A stretch of 64,000 bases of DNA from Thermanaerothrix solaris (GTDB lineage Bacteria; Chloroflexota; Anaerolineae; Anaerolineales; Anaerolineaceae), in assembly GCF_032334255.1 (NCBI RefSeq), contig NZ_JAUHMF010000001.1:992001-1056000 (forward strand), in the 5' to 3' direction. Position numbers and translations under genes: made by a program. Numbering within the stretch: position 1 is the first letter of the stretch; the number at the start of each line of letters is the position of its first letter. Under the pieces are notes generated by a model, which saw only the letters and a list, made by a program, of their open reading frames with translations, was not told where the DNA came from and did not search any database. Below are positions 44,935 through 54,192 of the stretch, piece by piece.

Positions 44935-47256
44935 ATGAAAGTCCTACATGACTCGTCTGGTGCAATCCTTCGCCGTGTCCTTGCGTCACTTCTCACCCTG
45001 GCCTGGTTGCCTCTGGCCATAGGGATAGACATGCTTGCCAGGAATACCACGCCACCTCCTCCCCAATGGCGCTATACAGATGTACGGCAACTGGATCCCA
45101 TTGATATAGAAACTCCACCTCAATGTGATTTCATTGCTGCCTATGCCCGTACCTATCGTGCCGACCTTGAAATTCGTCTGGATTTTCTAGACAGCCAGAG
45201 TCAAACAAATTGTGATCTCTATTTGGCGATGGATTGGCATCCCGGGGGCAGTTTCGTTTTGCCTGTTCAAGCCATCAGCCCCAGGGCATGGGATGCCCTA
45301 TTCATCATCCAAGCAAATCATAAGCCCATCGTGATATGGCCCTCAGGAGAATTGGCCCCCCTAAAACCCCTCATACTGCGCGATCCGCAACAGGATACCT
45401 GGACCATCCGCCTGAATCGCTACCTTTTTTCGGACTCTCAGCATCAGGCAACGTTCATAGCTTGGAGCACGCTACCAGGTCAAGACTTAATTGCCGATTC
45501 TATTGGTCCATTTGCATTATCCGCTTCACCCCCGCCGCCGGCACCAGTCGCACTGGTCTTTTGGGACACCTTACCTGCCGCAACCCCAGCCCAGACCTTG
45601 CGCCGTTGGGATGGAGCTCACACCGGGCCCTTTGGGCGGCGTCACGGATTGCGTCATTTAATCGAAGCCGCTTCTTATTATCGTATTCCCATTATCCTGA
45701 CCGATTTGCTCCAGCCCACCTCGCTAGCCGGACTTGATGCGATCGGAGGTCTGAAAGTAGTACAAGGTGCTTATCGTCAGGGAATGCTAATCCTGCCTAC
45801 GCCTGCCATCGGGGCACCCCCCATAACCCCTTGGTCTTATTCACTGGCCCAGGATAGCCGTACCAAATTCGACTTTGGCGCTTCCACAGTAAACTTCGGT
45901 GCCTTTTCCGTGAGTAATCTTTCCCCTGGCCAGACTTACTTCTTTCGTTACAAGGGCTCTCCTCATATTTTTCAGGTAAACCAAACCCGCTTGATCCCGC
46001 TTCCTACAAGTTTTTTATCAAGCCAGCCTGTTGATCCCCAAATAGACTCCACCGGGGATTTTACGCTTTCCGTCAAACAAGCGCTGATTATTTCCGCCCT
46101 TTCACCGGATAAAACGGATGTCGTCATCCTGGGTGAGAGCCTGCCCGAAAGCCCCTGGGGAGATCGCAGTATAGCCTTTACCGCTTTGGCCTATCTCGCC
46201 AATCATCCCTGGATTCACGTCCTGAACGCAAATGACCTTCAGTTTTTCCCCGCTCAAAAAGTTGCATTCGAAGCCGTTCTGCCCTGCGCTGATTTATGGT
46301 GTACCGAGGCGTCCTCGATTCCTATCGCCCCGGTTGATGCGGACTGGCAAGCGCAGTTGAAGGCCACCATCGAGACCTTAGAACAAACCCCTGTAACCTC
46401 GCGCACTGAGGCACTTCGCACCGGGTTAATCCTCACCACTGCCCTGCTTAGCCATCCTACTACCGATACTGCTCTCCAGACGCTACGAGGGCAGTACCAG
46501 GGCGAATTGGGTTACCTGAGGGAAGCCCTGATCTGGGCTTGGCATCCCACTGATCTTCAAACCTGCGAGCGCGATCTGGATGCCGATCACCGCCCAGAAT
46601 GTATTCTCAGCAGCACTACTGCATTTGCCATCATTGACCCCCAAGATGGACGGTTAGCACACCTCAGCCTGATCCAATCCGGGCGCGCAATCCCCATCGT
46701 GGCCTCAAGCGCTCAATTAGCGGTGGGCTTGAGCGATCCATCCCTGTGGAATCCGCAAAATGACCTTTGGGCCGACCCCGGTGTGATTCCCGGCGCAGTC
46801 ATCTCCCCGCCGCTGGAGATCCCCTACCAGGTCGCGACCATGGATTCTTATTGTCTCACCTTGACTAACCCTCCAAACAGGGTAGCAGAACGGTATTGCC
46901 TGCAGCCCAAAGGACTGACCCTTGAATTACGCGGGGTTTTCTCCCATCGCCAAATCTGGTTGCCCCTCGTTGTATCACCCGAACAACGCCTAACACCCCA
47001 TTGGGTACAACGTTACTATCTCAGTCATATTGCCCCCAACCATGTCGTTTGGGCTGTTCTAGGACAAGGGTTTGTGGAGATCAAGATAAGCCAGGGCGAC
47101 ATTGAGGTCACATCTTTCACGGACGCACTACCCTGGTTGGGACAGCCTGAAGATCCTAACCGGGATTATCCTGCCGGGCATTATCTTCCTTTTCCTTTGG
47201 CTTTACTTACCATAAAAGACCCAACAAATCTTCTATTAGAAATCATTTTGCATTAA
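44935..47256 (+). CDS. Large exported protein of unknown function
   Basis: 773 aa. The N-terminus (RRVLASLLTLAWLPLAIGIDML) reads as a signal peptide or membrane anchor, followed by a Pro-rich stretch (NTTPPPPQW), so the rest should be outside the cytoplasm. A central part (VALVFWDTLPAATP, RHGLRHLIEAASYYRIPIILTDL, AFTALAYLANHPWIHVLNANDL) vaguely recalls the barrel of polysaccharide-deacetylase or GH57-like enzymes, but I cannot place a catalytic motif. Preceded by a terminator and followed by rex, so it is its own unit. No confident family. Confidence 0.75.
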   Translation: MKVLHDSSGAILRRVLASLLTLAWLPLAIGIDMLARNTTPPPPQWRYTDVRQLDPIDIETPPQCDFIAAYARTYRADLEIRLDFLDSQSQTNCDLYLAMDWHPGGSFVLPVQAISPRAWDALFIIQANHKPIVIWPSGELAPLKPLILRDPQQDTWTIRLNRYLFSDSQHQATFIAWSTLPGQDLIADSIGPFALSASPPPPAPVALVFWDTLPAATPAQTLRRWDGAHTGPFGRRHGLRHLIEAASYYRIPIILTDLLQPTSLAGLDAIGGLKVVQGAYRQGMLILPTPAIGAPPITPWSYSLAQDSRTKFDFGASTVNFGAFSVSNLSPGQTYFFRYKGSPHIFQVNQTRLIPLPTSFLSSQPVDPQIDSTGDFTLSVKQALIISALSPDKTDVVILGESLPESPWGDRSIAFTALAYLANHPWIHVLNANDLQFFPAQKVAFEAVLPCADLWCTEASSIPIAPVDADWQAQLKATIETLEQTPVTSRTEALRTGLILTTALLSHPTTDTALQTLRGQYQGELGYLREALIWAWHPTDLQTCERDLDADHRPECILSSTTAFAIIDPQDGRLAHLSLIQSGRAIPIVASSAQLAVGLSDPSLWNPQNDLWADPGVIPGAVISPPLEIPYQVATMDSYCLTLTNPPNRVAERYCLQPKGLTLELRGVFSHRQIWLPLVVSPEQRLTPHWVQRYYLSHIAPNHVVWAVLGQGFVEIKISQGDIEVTSFTDALPWLGQPEDPNRDYPAGHYLPFPLALLTIKDPTNLLLEIILH

Positions 47257-47276
47257 TGCGGTTGTCCTAAAAACAG

Positions 47277-47302
47277 TATAATATCTGTAGAATCTTTCAC
47301 AA
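47277..47302 (+). promoter_or_regulatory. rex promoter -10 with Rex-box-like operator
   Basis: TATAAT (47277-47282) followed 2 bases later by CTGTAGAATCTTTCACAA (47285-47302), which agrees with TTGTGAA-N4-TTCACAA at 11 of 14 positions. The right half is perfect. This fits autorepression by the rex product encoded 11 bases further on. Confidence 0.55.
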
Positions 47303-47313
47303 CAGAGGTCGCA

Positions 47314-47934
47314 ATGGCCGAACAAAGTGTACCCGACATTGTCATCGGAAGATTACCTCGTTACTTACAAGCGCTAGAACGCATGCGTCTTGAAGGCATA
47401 ACAACAACCTCGTCATTGGAACTTGGGCAGCGACTCGGCATCTCCGCCGCCCAGATTCGCAAGGACTTATCCCATTTTGGCGAATTCGGCAAACAAGGCA
47501 CCGGTTATTCAGTGGAATTCTTAATCGAGCAGTTGCGCGCAATCCTTAATCTCAACCGCATGTGGGATCTGGCGCTGGTGGGTGTGGGCGACTTGGGAAG
47601 CGCCCTGGCTCGTTATCAAGGATTCACCAACCGCGGTTTCCGCATTGTCCTGGCTTTTGATAACGATCCCCAAAAAATTGGGAAGCGCATTGGTCATCTT
47701 GTCATTGAAGACAGCGCCACCATCCCGGAACGCATCCGCCAAACCGGGGTGAAAATCGCCATGCTAACTGTTCCAGCCGCCGAAGCCCAGAAAGTCACCG
47801 ACTGTTTAGTTGAGGCCGGAATCCGCGCCATTCTCAACTACGCACCAATTCACCTTGTCGTTCCCCCTGGGATCATCGTTGAGAACATTGATCCCATCCT
47901 CAAACTCCAACATATGACCTATTACTTGGATTGA
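47314..47934 (+). CDS. rex: Redox-sensing transcriptional repressor Rex
   Basis: 206 aa. The N-terminal winged helix (LPRYLQALERMRLEGITTTSSLELGQRLGISAAQIRKDLSHFGEFG) is highly conserved, then a Rossmann domain with ALVGVGDLGSALARY for NADH/NAD+ and FDNDPQKIGKRIG, and the domain-swapped C-terminal helix. Rex represses fermentation, respiration and hydrogen-metabolism genes and leaves DNA when NADH is high. Confidence 0.97.
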   Translation: MAEQSVPDIVIGRLPRYLQALERMRLEGITTTSSLELGQRLGISAAQIRKDLSHFGEFGKQGTGYSVEFLIEQLRAILNLNRMWDLALVGVGDLGSALARYQGFTNRGFRIVLAFDNDPQKIGKRIGHLVIEDSATIPERIRQTGVKIAMLTVPAAEAQKVTDCLVEAGIRAILNYAPIHLVVPPGIIVENIDPILKLQHMTYYLD

Positions 47935-47965
47935 GGCGGAAGCATTTGGGGCTCAGACGAAGACA

Positions 47966-48973
47966 CTACACGTAAACCAAACTGCGCCGCAGCAGATCAC
48001 GCATTGCCAGGGCTTTAGCCGCGCCCTGCGCGGTGCAGGTAGTGGGATTATCCACCAGATAAACTGGGATGCCCAGTGATTTCGTGAGGTAGGTATCTAT
48101 GCCTCGCAAGAGTGCGCCCCCTCCGCACAGGGCCGCTCCGCGATCAATAATGTCCGCAATTAATTCGGGGGGCGTCTTCTCCAATACCCGCCGCACTAGG
48201 GTCACAATTGCCTCCAGCGGTTCTTCCAAGGCATCCACAATATCTGCTGTCGTCAATGTCACCGGACGAGGCAGTCCGGTAACCTGATCCTGGCCTTGCA
48301 CCTCTAAACTTTGCTGTTCTTCCTGAGGTACCGCAGCCCCAATGCGAATTTTGAGTTGTTCAGCCGTTGGTTGGCCAATTATGACCCCGTACTTCTTACG
48401 TACATACGTCATGATGGCCTCATCCATGGCTAGCCCACCGGTGCGCGCAGTTTCAGCTGCCACAATATCATTTAGGGCTAATACCGCAACCTGGTTTGTT
48501 CCTCCGCCTAGCGAAATAATCATGTTACCGCTCGGCGTATTGACGGGTAAATCCAACCCCAGTGCTGCCGCCAAGGGCTGCTGAATCAAATAGACCTCTC
48601 GACCGCCGGCCTCTAAACCGGCTTCGTGAACTGCTCGTGTCTCGACACTGGTAATTCCATAGGGAATCGTGACCATCAACCGTGGGCGGAAGAAAAGCAT
48701 CGGGCCACAAATCTTTTTGATCAAGTATTGGAGCAAAATTTCGGTTACCTCGTACTCTGCAATAACGCCATGCTGCAGCGGGCGAACTACCTGAATGCGT
48801 TCCGGAACGCGCCCAATCATATCCTTGGCGGCCTGCCCCCATTCCACCAGTTTCTGCTCATCCACTACGATGGCTACAACCGTAGGTTCTTGAAGCAGAA
48901 TCTGGTTACCTTCGGCAATAACGGTATTGAAAGTGCCCAGGTCAATACCCAATTCTCGCGACAATAGGGGCAT
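47966..48973 (-). CDS. mreB: Rod shape-determining protein MreB/Mbl
   Basis: 335 aa bacterial actin. Phosphate 1 motif ELGIDLGTFNTVIAEGNQILLQEPTVVAI (about 7-35), MLVTIP-like RLMVTIPYGITSVETRAV, phosphate 2 NMIISLGGGTNQVAVLAL, and ALCGGGALLRGIDTYL (adenosine). It scaffolds lateral cell-wall synthesis. 38 bases downstream of atpC, so perhaps read from the ATP synthase promoter. A GAAAGGA site precedes the ATG. Confidence 0.93.
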   Translation of the reverse strand: MPLLSRELGIDLGTFNTVIAEGNQILLQEPTVVAIVVDEQKLVEWGQAAKDMIGRVPERIQVVRPLQHGVIAEYEVTEILLQYLIKKICGPMLFFRPRLMVTIPYGITSVETRAVHEAGLEAGGREVYLIQQPLAAALGLDLPVNTPSGNMIISLGGGTNQVAVLALNDIVAAETARTGGLAMDEAIMTYVRKKYGVIIGQPTAEQLKIRIGAAVPQEEQQSLEVQGQDQVTGLPRPVTLTTADIVDALEEPLEAIVTLVRRVLEKTPPELIADIIDRGAALCGGGALLRGIDTYLTKSLGIPVYLVDNPTTCTAQGAAKALAMRDLLRRSLVYV

Positions 48974-49011
48974 AGTAATTTAATTCCTTTCTTTCCCCAG
49001 CATCGTCTTAC

Positions 49012-49446
49012 CTACTCTCGACGCTCACGTTGCATCCGCTGTCGGTAGCGTTGTACGGCTTCAAGACGCAAATTCGAGCGCCGTAAGGCCGCCTGCAATT
49101 CGAAATACTCATCTGAATCCTGAGGAACGCCCGCTTTCAGCCGCTCTTCCGCTCGACGCTTCGCGGCCTCAGCACGCTGGACATTGATCTCCATAACGTT
49201 TTCCGCCGCATCGGCCAGCACGGTCACTTGATCGGGCTGCACTTCCGCTACCCCGCCGGCAACGGTGAAATACTGCTCTTCGCCCTGTTTTCGCACGACA
49301 ATAATCCCATAGCGCAACGCCGTAAGCAAAGGGGCGTGGTTAGGCAAGATGCCCATCTCCCCTTCAACCCCCGGCAGGACGACAATATCCGCATCCCCCG
49401 AGAAAACCACGCGGTCTTGAGAAACAATTTCACAGCGAATCGGCAT
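49012..49446 (-). CDS. atpC: F1F0 ATP synthase subunit epsilon
   Basis: 144 aa. N-terminal beta sandwich (MPIRCEIVSQDRVVFSGDADIVVLPGVEGEMGILPNHAPLLTAL) is the family signature and the C-terminal helical hairpin is rich in Arg/Glu (RAEAAKRRAEERL). Regulates ATP hydrolysis at the foot of the central stalk. Last atp gene of this set, 11 bases after atpD. Confidence 0.95.
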   Translation of the reverse strand: MPIRCEIVSQDRVVFSGDADIVVLPGVEGEMGILPNHAPLLTALRYGIIVVRKQGEEQYFTVAGGVAEVQPDQVTVLADAAENVMEINVQRAEAAKRRAEERLKAGVPQDSDEYFELQAALRRSNLRLEAVQRYRQRMQRERRE

Positions 49447-49457
49447 GCGCTATTCCC

Positions 49458-50867
49458 TCATGCTGCGGTTTCAAGCAACTTTCGCGCCTTCTCACGCGCC
49501 TCATCAATGGTACCCACCATATAAAAAGCCTGCTCGGGCATGTCGTCGCACTTGCCGTCAAGGATCTCGCGAAAACCACGCACAGTTTCACGCAAAGGTA
49601 CGTAACGGCCTTCTAACCCGGTGAACTGCTCCGCCACAAACATGGGCTGAGAGAAGAAGCGCTCAATTTTGCGCGCCCGCGAGACCAGCAACTTATCTTC
49701 TTCGCTCAATTCATCAATACCCAAGATGGCGATAATATCTTGCAAGTCCTTGTAGCGCTGCAAAACGCGCTGCACCTCGCGTGCGGTGGTGTAATGTTCC
49801 TCGCCTACGATGCGCGGGTCCAGAATGCGCGAGGTGGAAGCCAGCGGATCCACAGCAGGATAGATTCCTTTTTCAGCAATGGACCGCTCCAGAGCAATCG
49901 TTGCATCGAGGTGAGCAAAGGTGGTCACCGGTGCCGGATCGGAATAGTCATCAGCAGGCACATAAACTGCCTGCATAGACGTAATCGAGCCCTGGCGGGT
50001 GGAAGTAATGCGTTCTTGCAGTTCGCCCATCTCGGTCGCCAATGTAGGCTGATAGCCGACTGCCGAGGGCATGCGCCCAAGCAAAGCGGATACTTCCGAC
50101 CCGGACATGGTAAAGCGGAAAATATTGTCAATGAACAGCAGAACGTCCTTACCTTGATCGCGGAAATACTCAGCCATAGAAAGCGCCGTCAAAGCGACGC
50201 GAAGGCGCACCCCCGCTGGCTCATTCATCTGCCCAAACACCATGACCGTGTCCTTCATCACCCCCGATTCGAGCATCTCGCGGTAGAGTTGAGTGCCCTC
50301 GCGGGTTCGTTCACCTACCCCGGCGAAGACCGAGTTGCCCTGGTGCACGGTTGCAATGGAACGGATTAATTCCATGATAATAACCGTCTTTCCCACCCCG
50401 GCACCACCAAAAATACCCGTCTTGCCACCCTTGGTAAACGGTGCGATCAGATCAATAACTTTTAGACCGGTCTCAAAAACTTCCACGCGGGTGGATTGCT
50501 CGGCAAATTTAGGCGCGGGTCGCCGAATGGGATAATACACATCAGAAACCACTGGCCCCTTGCCATCCACGGGTTGCCCCAGCACATTAAATACACGCCC
50601 CAACGTTGCGGGCCCTACCGGCACCGTAATCGGAGCATAAGTACGGCGCACCGGTAAGCCACGCATCAACCCATCGGTAGAATCCATCGCAATACAGCGC
50701 ACCCAGTTATCGGGTAACTGCCGTTCAACCTCTAGAACCAGGGGCTTACCTTCAGGGCGAAGCACTTCCAGTGCCTCAAAAAGTTCGGGCAAATCCCCGG
50801 CTGGAAAGACAACATCAACTACGCCACCTAGGATTTGAACGATGCGACCGCTAGCCTGATTCATCAA
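49458..50867 (-). CDS. atpD: F1F0 ATP synthase subunit beta
   Basis: 469 aa catalytic subunit. P-loop GGAGVGKTVII (about 150-160), GERTREG with the catalytic Glu, ALTALSMAEYFRD, FIDNIFRFTMSGSEVSALLGRMPSAVGYQPTL (Walker B and the ATP-synthase signature region). Synthesises ATP in the hexamer with AtpA. Starts at one of two consecutive ATGs. Confidence 0.98.
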   Translation of the reverse strand: MMNQASGRIVQILGGVVDVVFPAGDLPELFEALEVLRPEGKPLVLEVERQLPDNWVRCIAMDSTDGLMRGLPVRRTYAPITVPVGPATLGRVFNVLGQPVDGKGPVVSDVYYPIRRPAPKFAEQSTRVEVFETGLKVIDLIAPFTKGGKTGIFGGAGVGKTVIIMELIRSIATVHQGNSVFAGVGERTREGTQLYREMLESGVMKDTVMVFGQMNEPAGVRLRVALTALSMAEYFRDQGKDVLLFIDNIFRFTMSGSEVSALLGRMPSAVGYQPTLATEMGELQERITSTRQGSITSMQAVYVPADDYSDPAPVTTFAHLDATIALERSIAEKGIYPAVDPLASTSRILDPRIVGEEHYTTAREVQRVLQRYKDLQDIIAILGIDELSEEDKLLVSRARKIERFFSQPMFVAEQFTGLEGRYVPLRETVRGFREILDGKCDDMPEQAFYMVGTIDEAREKARKLLETAA

Positions 50868-50891
50868 AAAGTTCCTCCCAATATGCTGACG

Positions 50892-51800
50892 TCATCGAGC
50901 CGCTTCAGCCAAGTTTTGCGCCAGCGCCTCGGCTCCTGCGGATATATCGAGCATATCACTGGTGATGGCTTGCTGGCGGGCTTTGTTGTAATCCAATTGC
51001 AATGCTGCAATCAACTCGCGTGCATTCTCCGTGGCATTACGCATGGCCACCATACGTGCCGCATGCTCACTGGCAATGGCCGATAAAATAGCCCGATAAA
51101 TTTGGAGCGACGTAAAGCGCGGTAAAATCTCATTTAAGATTTCGGTATGCCCCGGCTCATACGTAAAAACGGCATGTGTGGGATGCGTTGCTTCCGGAGA
51201 ATGAACATCCATCGGTACAATTTTGGGCTCCAAAGGCAGTAATTTACGCACCTGTGGCTCCTGGCGTAGCATACTGATAAACTCGGTATAGGCAATATAG
51301 ACCTGATCGTAATGCCCTGCCAGGAACTCATCAATCGCCATTTGCCCAATGGGGGCACAGTCCACAAAACGCGGCGTGGCCGGCAAATCCACAAATTCTG
51401 CCACAACACTGCGTCGCCGCCGCGAAAGCATTGCCGCCCCTTTCTTTCCCACTGCCACATAACTGACCGGCGCATCAAAATCACGAAAAACCTGCAGGGT
51501 ATGGCGCATAATATTGACGTTGTAAGCGCCGGCCAAGCCGCGATCGGAACTAACGAGAATGACCAGAACCGGTCCATTGCCAGCACGCTGGGTTAATAAT
51601 GGGTGCAGACTTTCGGCGCCAGGCTGACGTGCCAGGTGTAACAATAATTTCCAAGCCTTTTCAGCATATGGACGGGTTTGAGAGTAAGCCGCAATAGCCC
51701 GGCGTACCTTGCTGGCACTGACGGTTTCCAACGCCTTGGTCACCTGGGCCAGGTTCTTGACCGAGCGAATACGGTTACGCATCTCGCGGATGGACGCCAT
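50892..51800 (-). CDS. atpG: F1F0 ATP synthase subunit gamma
   Basis: 302 aa central-stalk subunit. The N-terminal MASIREMRNRIRSVKNLAQVTKALETVSASKVRRA and the C-terminal SEHAARMVAMRNATENARELI, which form the coiled-coil rotor, are strongly conserved. VSSDRGLAGAYNVN is the Rossmann-like core signature. Lies between atpA and atpD in the usual order. Confidence 0.97.
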   Translation of the reverse strand: MASIREMRNRIRSVKNLAQVTKALETVSASKVRRAIAAYSQTRPYAEKAWKLLLHLARQPGAESLHPLLTQRAGNGPVLVILVSSDRGLAGAYNVNIMRHTLQVFRDFDAPVSYVAVGKKGAAMLSRRRRSVVAEFVDLPATPRFVDCAPIGQMAIDEFLAGHYDQVYIAYTEFISMLRQEPQVRKLLPLEPKIVPMDVHSPEATHPTHAVFTYEPGHTEILNEILPRFTSLQIYRAILSAIASEHAARMVAMRNATENARELIAALQLDYNKARQQAITSDMLDISAGAEALAQNLAEAAR

Positions 51801-51814
51801 TATCTTCCCCCGCC

Positions 51815-53476
51815 TCAGAGCCAGGTATTGCTAAACGCCTGGAGCGCCTCACGCAGTCGCGCTTCAGTTTCCGGCGTGATCATCTTCTTTTCAGCAATAT
51901 CCCGTCCAATTTCAGGATGTGAGGATTCCATATAACGCAGAAGCGCCGCTTCCCAGGCCTTGACCCGTTCCACCGGCACCTGATCGGCAAAGCCATTAAC
52001 CCCGGCAAAGAGCACAATAACCTGATTTTCCAATGACATCGGCTCGTATTGCGGTTGTTTGAGTATCTCTTGCAGGCGCAGACCGCGATTTAGTTGCGCT
52101 TGGGTGGCCTTATCCAAATCAGAACCAAACTGGGCAAAGGCTGCCAACTCACGGAAGGCCGCCATATCCAGGCGCAAGCGCCCCGCCACTTGTTTCATGG
52201 CTTTGGTTTGAGCCGCTCCACCCACACGCGATACGGAGATACCCACATTGATCGCCGGGCGAATTCCCGCATTGAACAGGCTGGTCTCAAGATAAATCTG
52301 CCCATCGGTAATCGAAATAACATTGGTGGGAATATAGGCCGAGACATCACCCAGCAGCGTTTCAATGATCGGAAGCGCTGTCAATGATCCGCCAGTGCCC
52401 TCAACCGGCACAACCTTGTAGTTTTCGGCGTTTGGCATCGCCTTGAGCGCCTCTTCGGCTTCCACCTTTGAACGGGGGCCCTTAAAGACCTGCCCATTCA
52501 CGCCGTCCTCGGCCTTGGCTTTGGGATGAGGATAATCTTTTGGCACAATAACGTAGTGAGTCGCAAGGCGCGCAGCACGTTCTAACAAACGGGAATGTAG
52601 GTAGAACACATCACCGGGATAAGCCTCTCGCCCAGGTGGGCGGCGCAACAGTAACGAGATTTGGCGATATGCCCAGGCATGCTTGGAAAGATCATCGTAA
52701 ACCACCAGCGCATCGCGCCCATTTTCCATAAACTCCTCGCCGATGGCACATCCGGCGTAGGGTGCAATGTACTGCATCGCCGCCGGATCATCTGCCGAAG
52801 CCATTACCACTACGGTGTGGTTCATCGCCCCATACTGCTCAAGCAAAGCAATCGTGCGGGCAATGGCGGCCTTCTTCTGCCCAATGGCGACATAAATACA
52901 AATGAGATCTTTGCCTTTCTGGTTGATGATCGTGTCAATGGCAATTGCCGTCTTGCCTGTTTGGCGATCGCCAATGATCAATTCACGCTGGCCTCGTCCG
53001 ATCGGGATCATGGCATCAATGGCTTTGATCCCGGTCTGGACCGGGGTATCCACATCTTGCCGTTCCACCACACCGGGGGCAATGCGTTCAATCGGTCGGT
53101 AGCGCGTGAAGTTAATTGGGCCCTTACCGTCTATGGGTTCACCCAATGCATTGACCACCCGACCGATCAACCCATCGCCTACGGGGACGGAAGCGATACG
53201 TCCCGTGGTCCGCACCTGCATTCCTTCTGTAATGGTCGAAAAATCCCCTAAGATGATGACCCCGACCTTATCTTTTTCCAGGTTGAAGGCAATCCCCATA
53301 ACACCGTTCTCAAACTCCACTAACTCTTGAGAACGTACGGTCGTTAACCCCTCTACCTGGGCAATCCCATCGCCGGTTTCAATCACCGTGCCAACATCAC
53401 GGACTTCCAACCGTGGTTGGTAGGCTTCAATGCGTTGCTGCAACTCGGTGGTAATTTGCTGGATAAGATCGGTCAT
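51815..53476 (-). CDS. atpA: F1F0 ATP synthase subunit alpha
   Basis: 553 aa, rather longer than the usual 500-520; the excess appears to be at the C-terminus (VERVKAWEAALLRYMESSHPEIGRDIAEKKMITPETEARLREALQAF). N-terminal GDGIAQVEGL, P-loop GDRQTGKTAIAIDTI (about 170-184), YDDLSKHAWAYRQISLLLRRPPGREAYPGDVFYLHSRLLERAA and the LETSLFNAGIRPAINVGISVSRVG signature are all present. First gene of the atpAGDC set. atpH, atpF, atpE and atpB are not upstream. Confidence 0.97.
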   Translation of the reverse strand: MTDLIQQITTELQQRIEAYQPRLEVRDVGTVIETGDGIAQVEGLTTVRSQELVEFENGVMGIAFNLEKDKVGVIILGDFSTITEGMQVRTTGRIASVPVGDGLIGRVVNALGEPIDGKGPINFTRYRPIERIAPGVVERQDVDTPVQTGIKAIDAMIPIGRGQRELIIGDRQTGKTAIAIDTIINQKGKDLICIYVAIGQKKAAIARTIALLEQYGAMNHTVVVMASADDPAAMQYIAPYAGCAIGEEFMENGRDALVVYDDLSKHAWAYRQISLLLRRPPGREAYPGDVFYLHSRLLERAARLATHYVIVPKDYPHPKAKAEDGVNGQVFKGPRSKVEAEEALKAMPNAENYKVVPVEGTGGSLTALPIIETLLGDVSAYIPTNVISITDGQIYLETSLFNAGIRPAINVGISVSRVGGAAQTKAMKQVAGRLRLDMAAFRELAAFAQFGSDLDKATQAQLNRGLRLQEILKQPQYEPMSLENQVIVLFAGVNGFADQVPVERVKAWEAALLRYMESSHPEIGRDIAEKKMITPETEARLREALQAFSNTWL

Positions 53477-53561
53477 CAGCCCTCCTCAAAGAAATGCTCT
53501 TAGCCGTCCATAGAAGTTAGTGCCTTAGCCTTAAATTCACAAGAGGACAAAACACGGAACA

Positions 53562-53590
53562 ATCATACCTGAAACGCACACCTTTGTCCA
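53562..53590 (-). promoter_or_regulatory. Sigma-70 promoter of the atpAGDC operon
   Basis: TGGACA (53590-53585), 17-base spacer, TATGAT (53567-53562) on the minus strand, 5 of 6 each. Transcription would start near 53555 with a leader of about 80 bases. A single perfect Rex half-site TTGTGAA lies on the minus strand at about 53542-53536, but the second half is absent. Confidence 0.7.
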
Positions 53591-53608
53591 GAAAAACCTT
53601 TTATGCTC

Positions 53609-54187
53609 TTAAGGGGCGAGATGTTGTAGTGCCAAGCGTAACCGTTCTTCTACATCCGCAGGGGCATCACGCGGGATAGATTGTAGAGCCGCCTGGGCTT
53701 CCACTACACTATAACCCAGATGCGTCAATGCCTCCAATACCTGATGATCCACCTCGCTAAACGCCGCCAAGCCAGTGAATGATTCTTCACGCCCAATCTT
53801 ATCCTGCAAATAAAGGATGATCTTTTGAGCCGTCTTGCGCCCCACTCCAGGCACGCGAGCCAGGAGGTCAGGTTGTTCGCCGTGCACGGCCTGCTGGATC
53901 AAACCCACCGACAAAGCACTCAGTATCGCCAGCGCCAGCCGCGGTCCTACCCCATTCACCCCAAGTAACAGGGTGAAATAATGTCGTTCTATCTCGGACT
54001 CAAAGCCATAAAGCGCCCAACCATCCTCGCGTACGACCAAGTGGGTGTGAAGAAACATGGGTACCCCCACCTGGGCTTGCCGCGCTAAGGCTGTCGGCAC
54101 AAAAACCTGCAGCCCCAATCCACCCAAACGCAGGACAAGGTGATCATCACCCACATGCGCCACTTCCCCTTCAATAAACGCGATCAT
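53609..54187 (-). CDS. ruvA: Holliday junction branch migration protein RuvA
   Basis: 192 aa. N-terminal OB fold (MIAFIEGEVAHVGDDHLVLRLGGLGLQVFVP), then helix-hairpin-helix motifs LLLGVNGVGPRLALAILSAL and LLARVPGVGRKTAQKIILYL, then the small RuvB-binding C-terminal domain. Binds four-way junctions and directs RuvB. Five bases after the methyltransferase stop, in the same transcript. ruvB is not in the window. Confidence 0.96.
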   Translation of the reverse strand: MIAFIEGEVAHVGDDHLVLRLGGLGLQVFVPTALARQAQVGVPMFLHTHLVVREDGWALYGFESEIERHYFTLLLGVNGVGPRLALAILSALSVGLIQQAVHGEQPDLLARVPGVGRKTAQKIILYLQDKIGREESFTGLAAFSEVDHQVLEALTHLGYSVVEAQAALQSIPRDAPADVEERLRLALQHLAP

Positions 54188-54192
54188 GCTGT

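Noticed and set aside
53530..53550. Rex site ahead of atpA
   Set aside because: Only one half-site (TTGTGAA) is present; the second half does not match.
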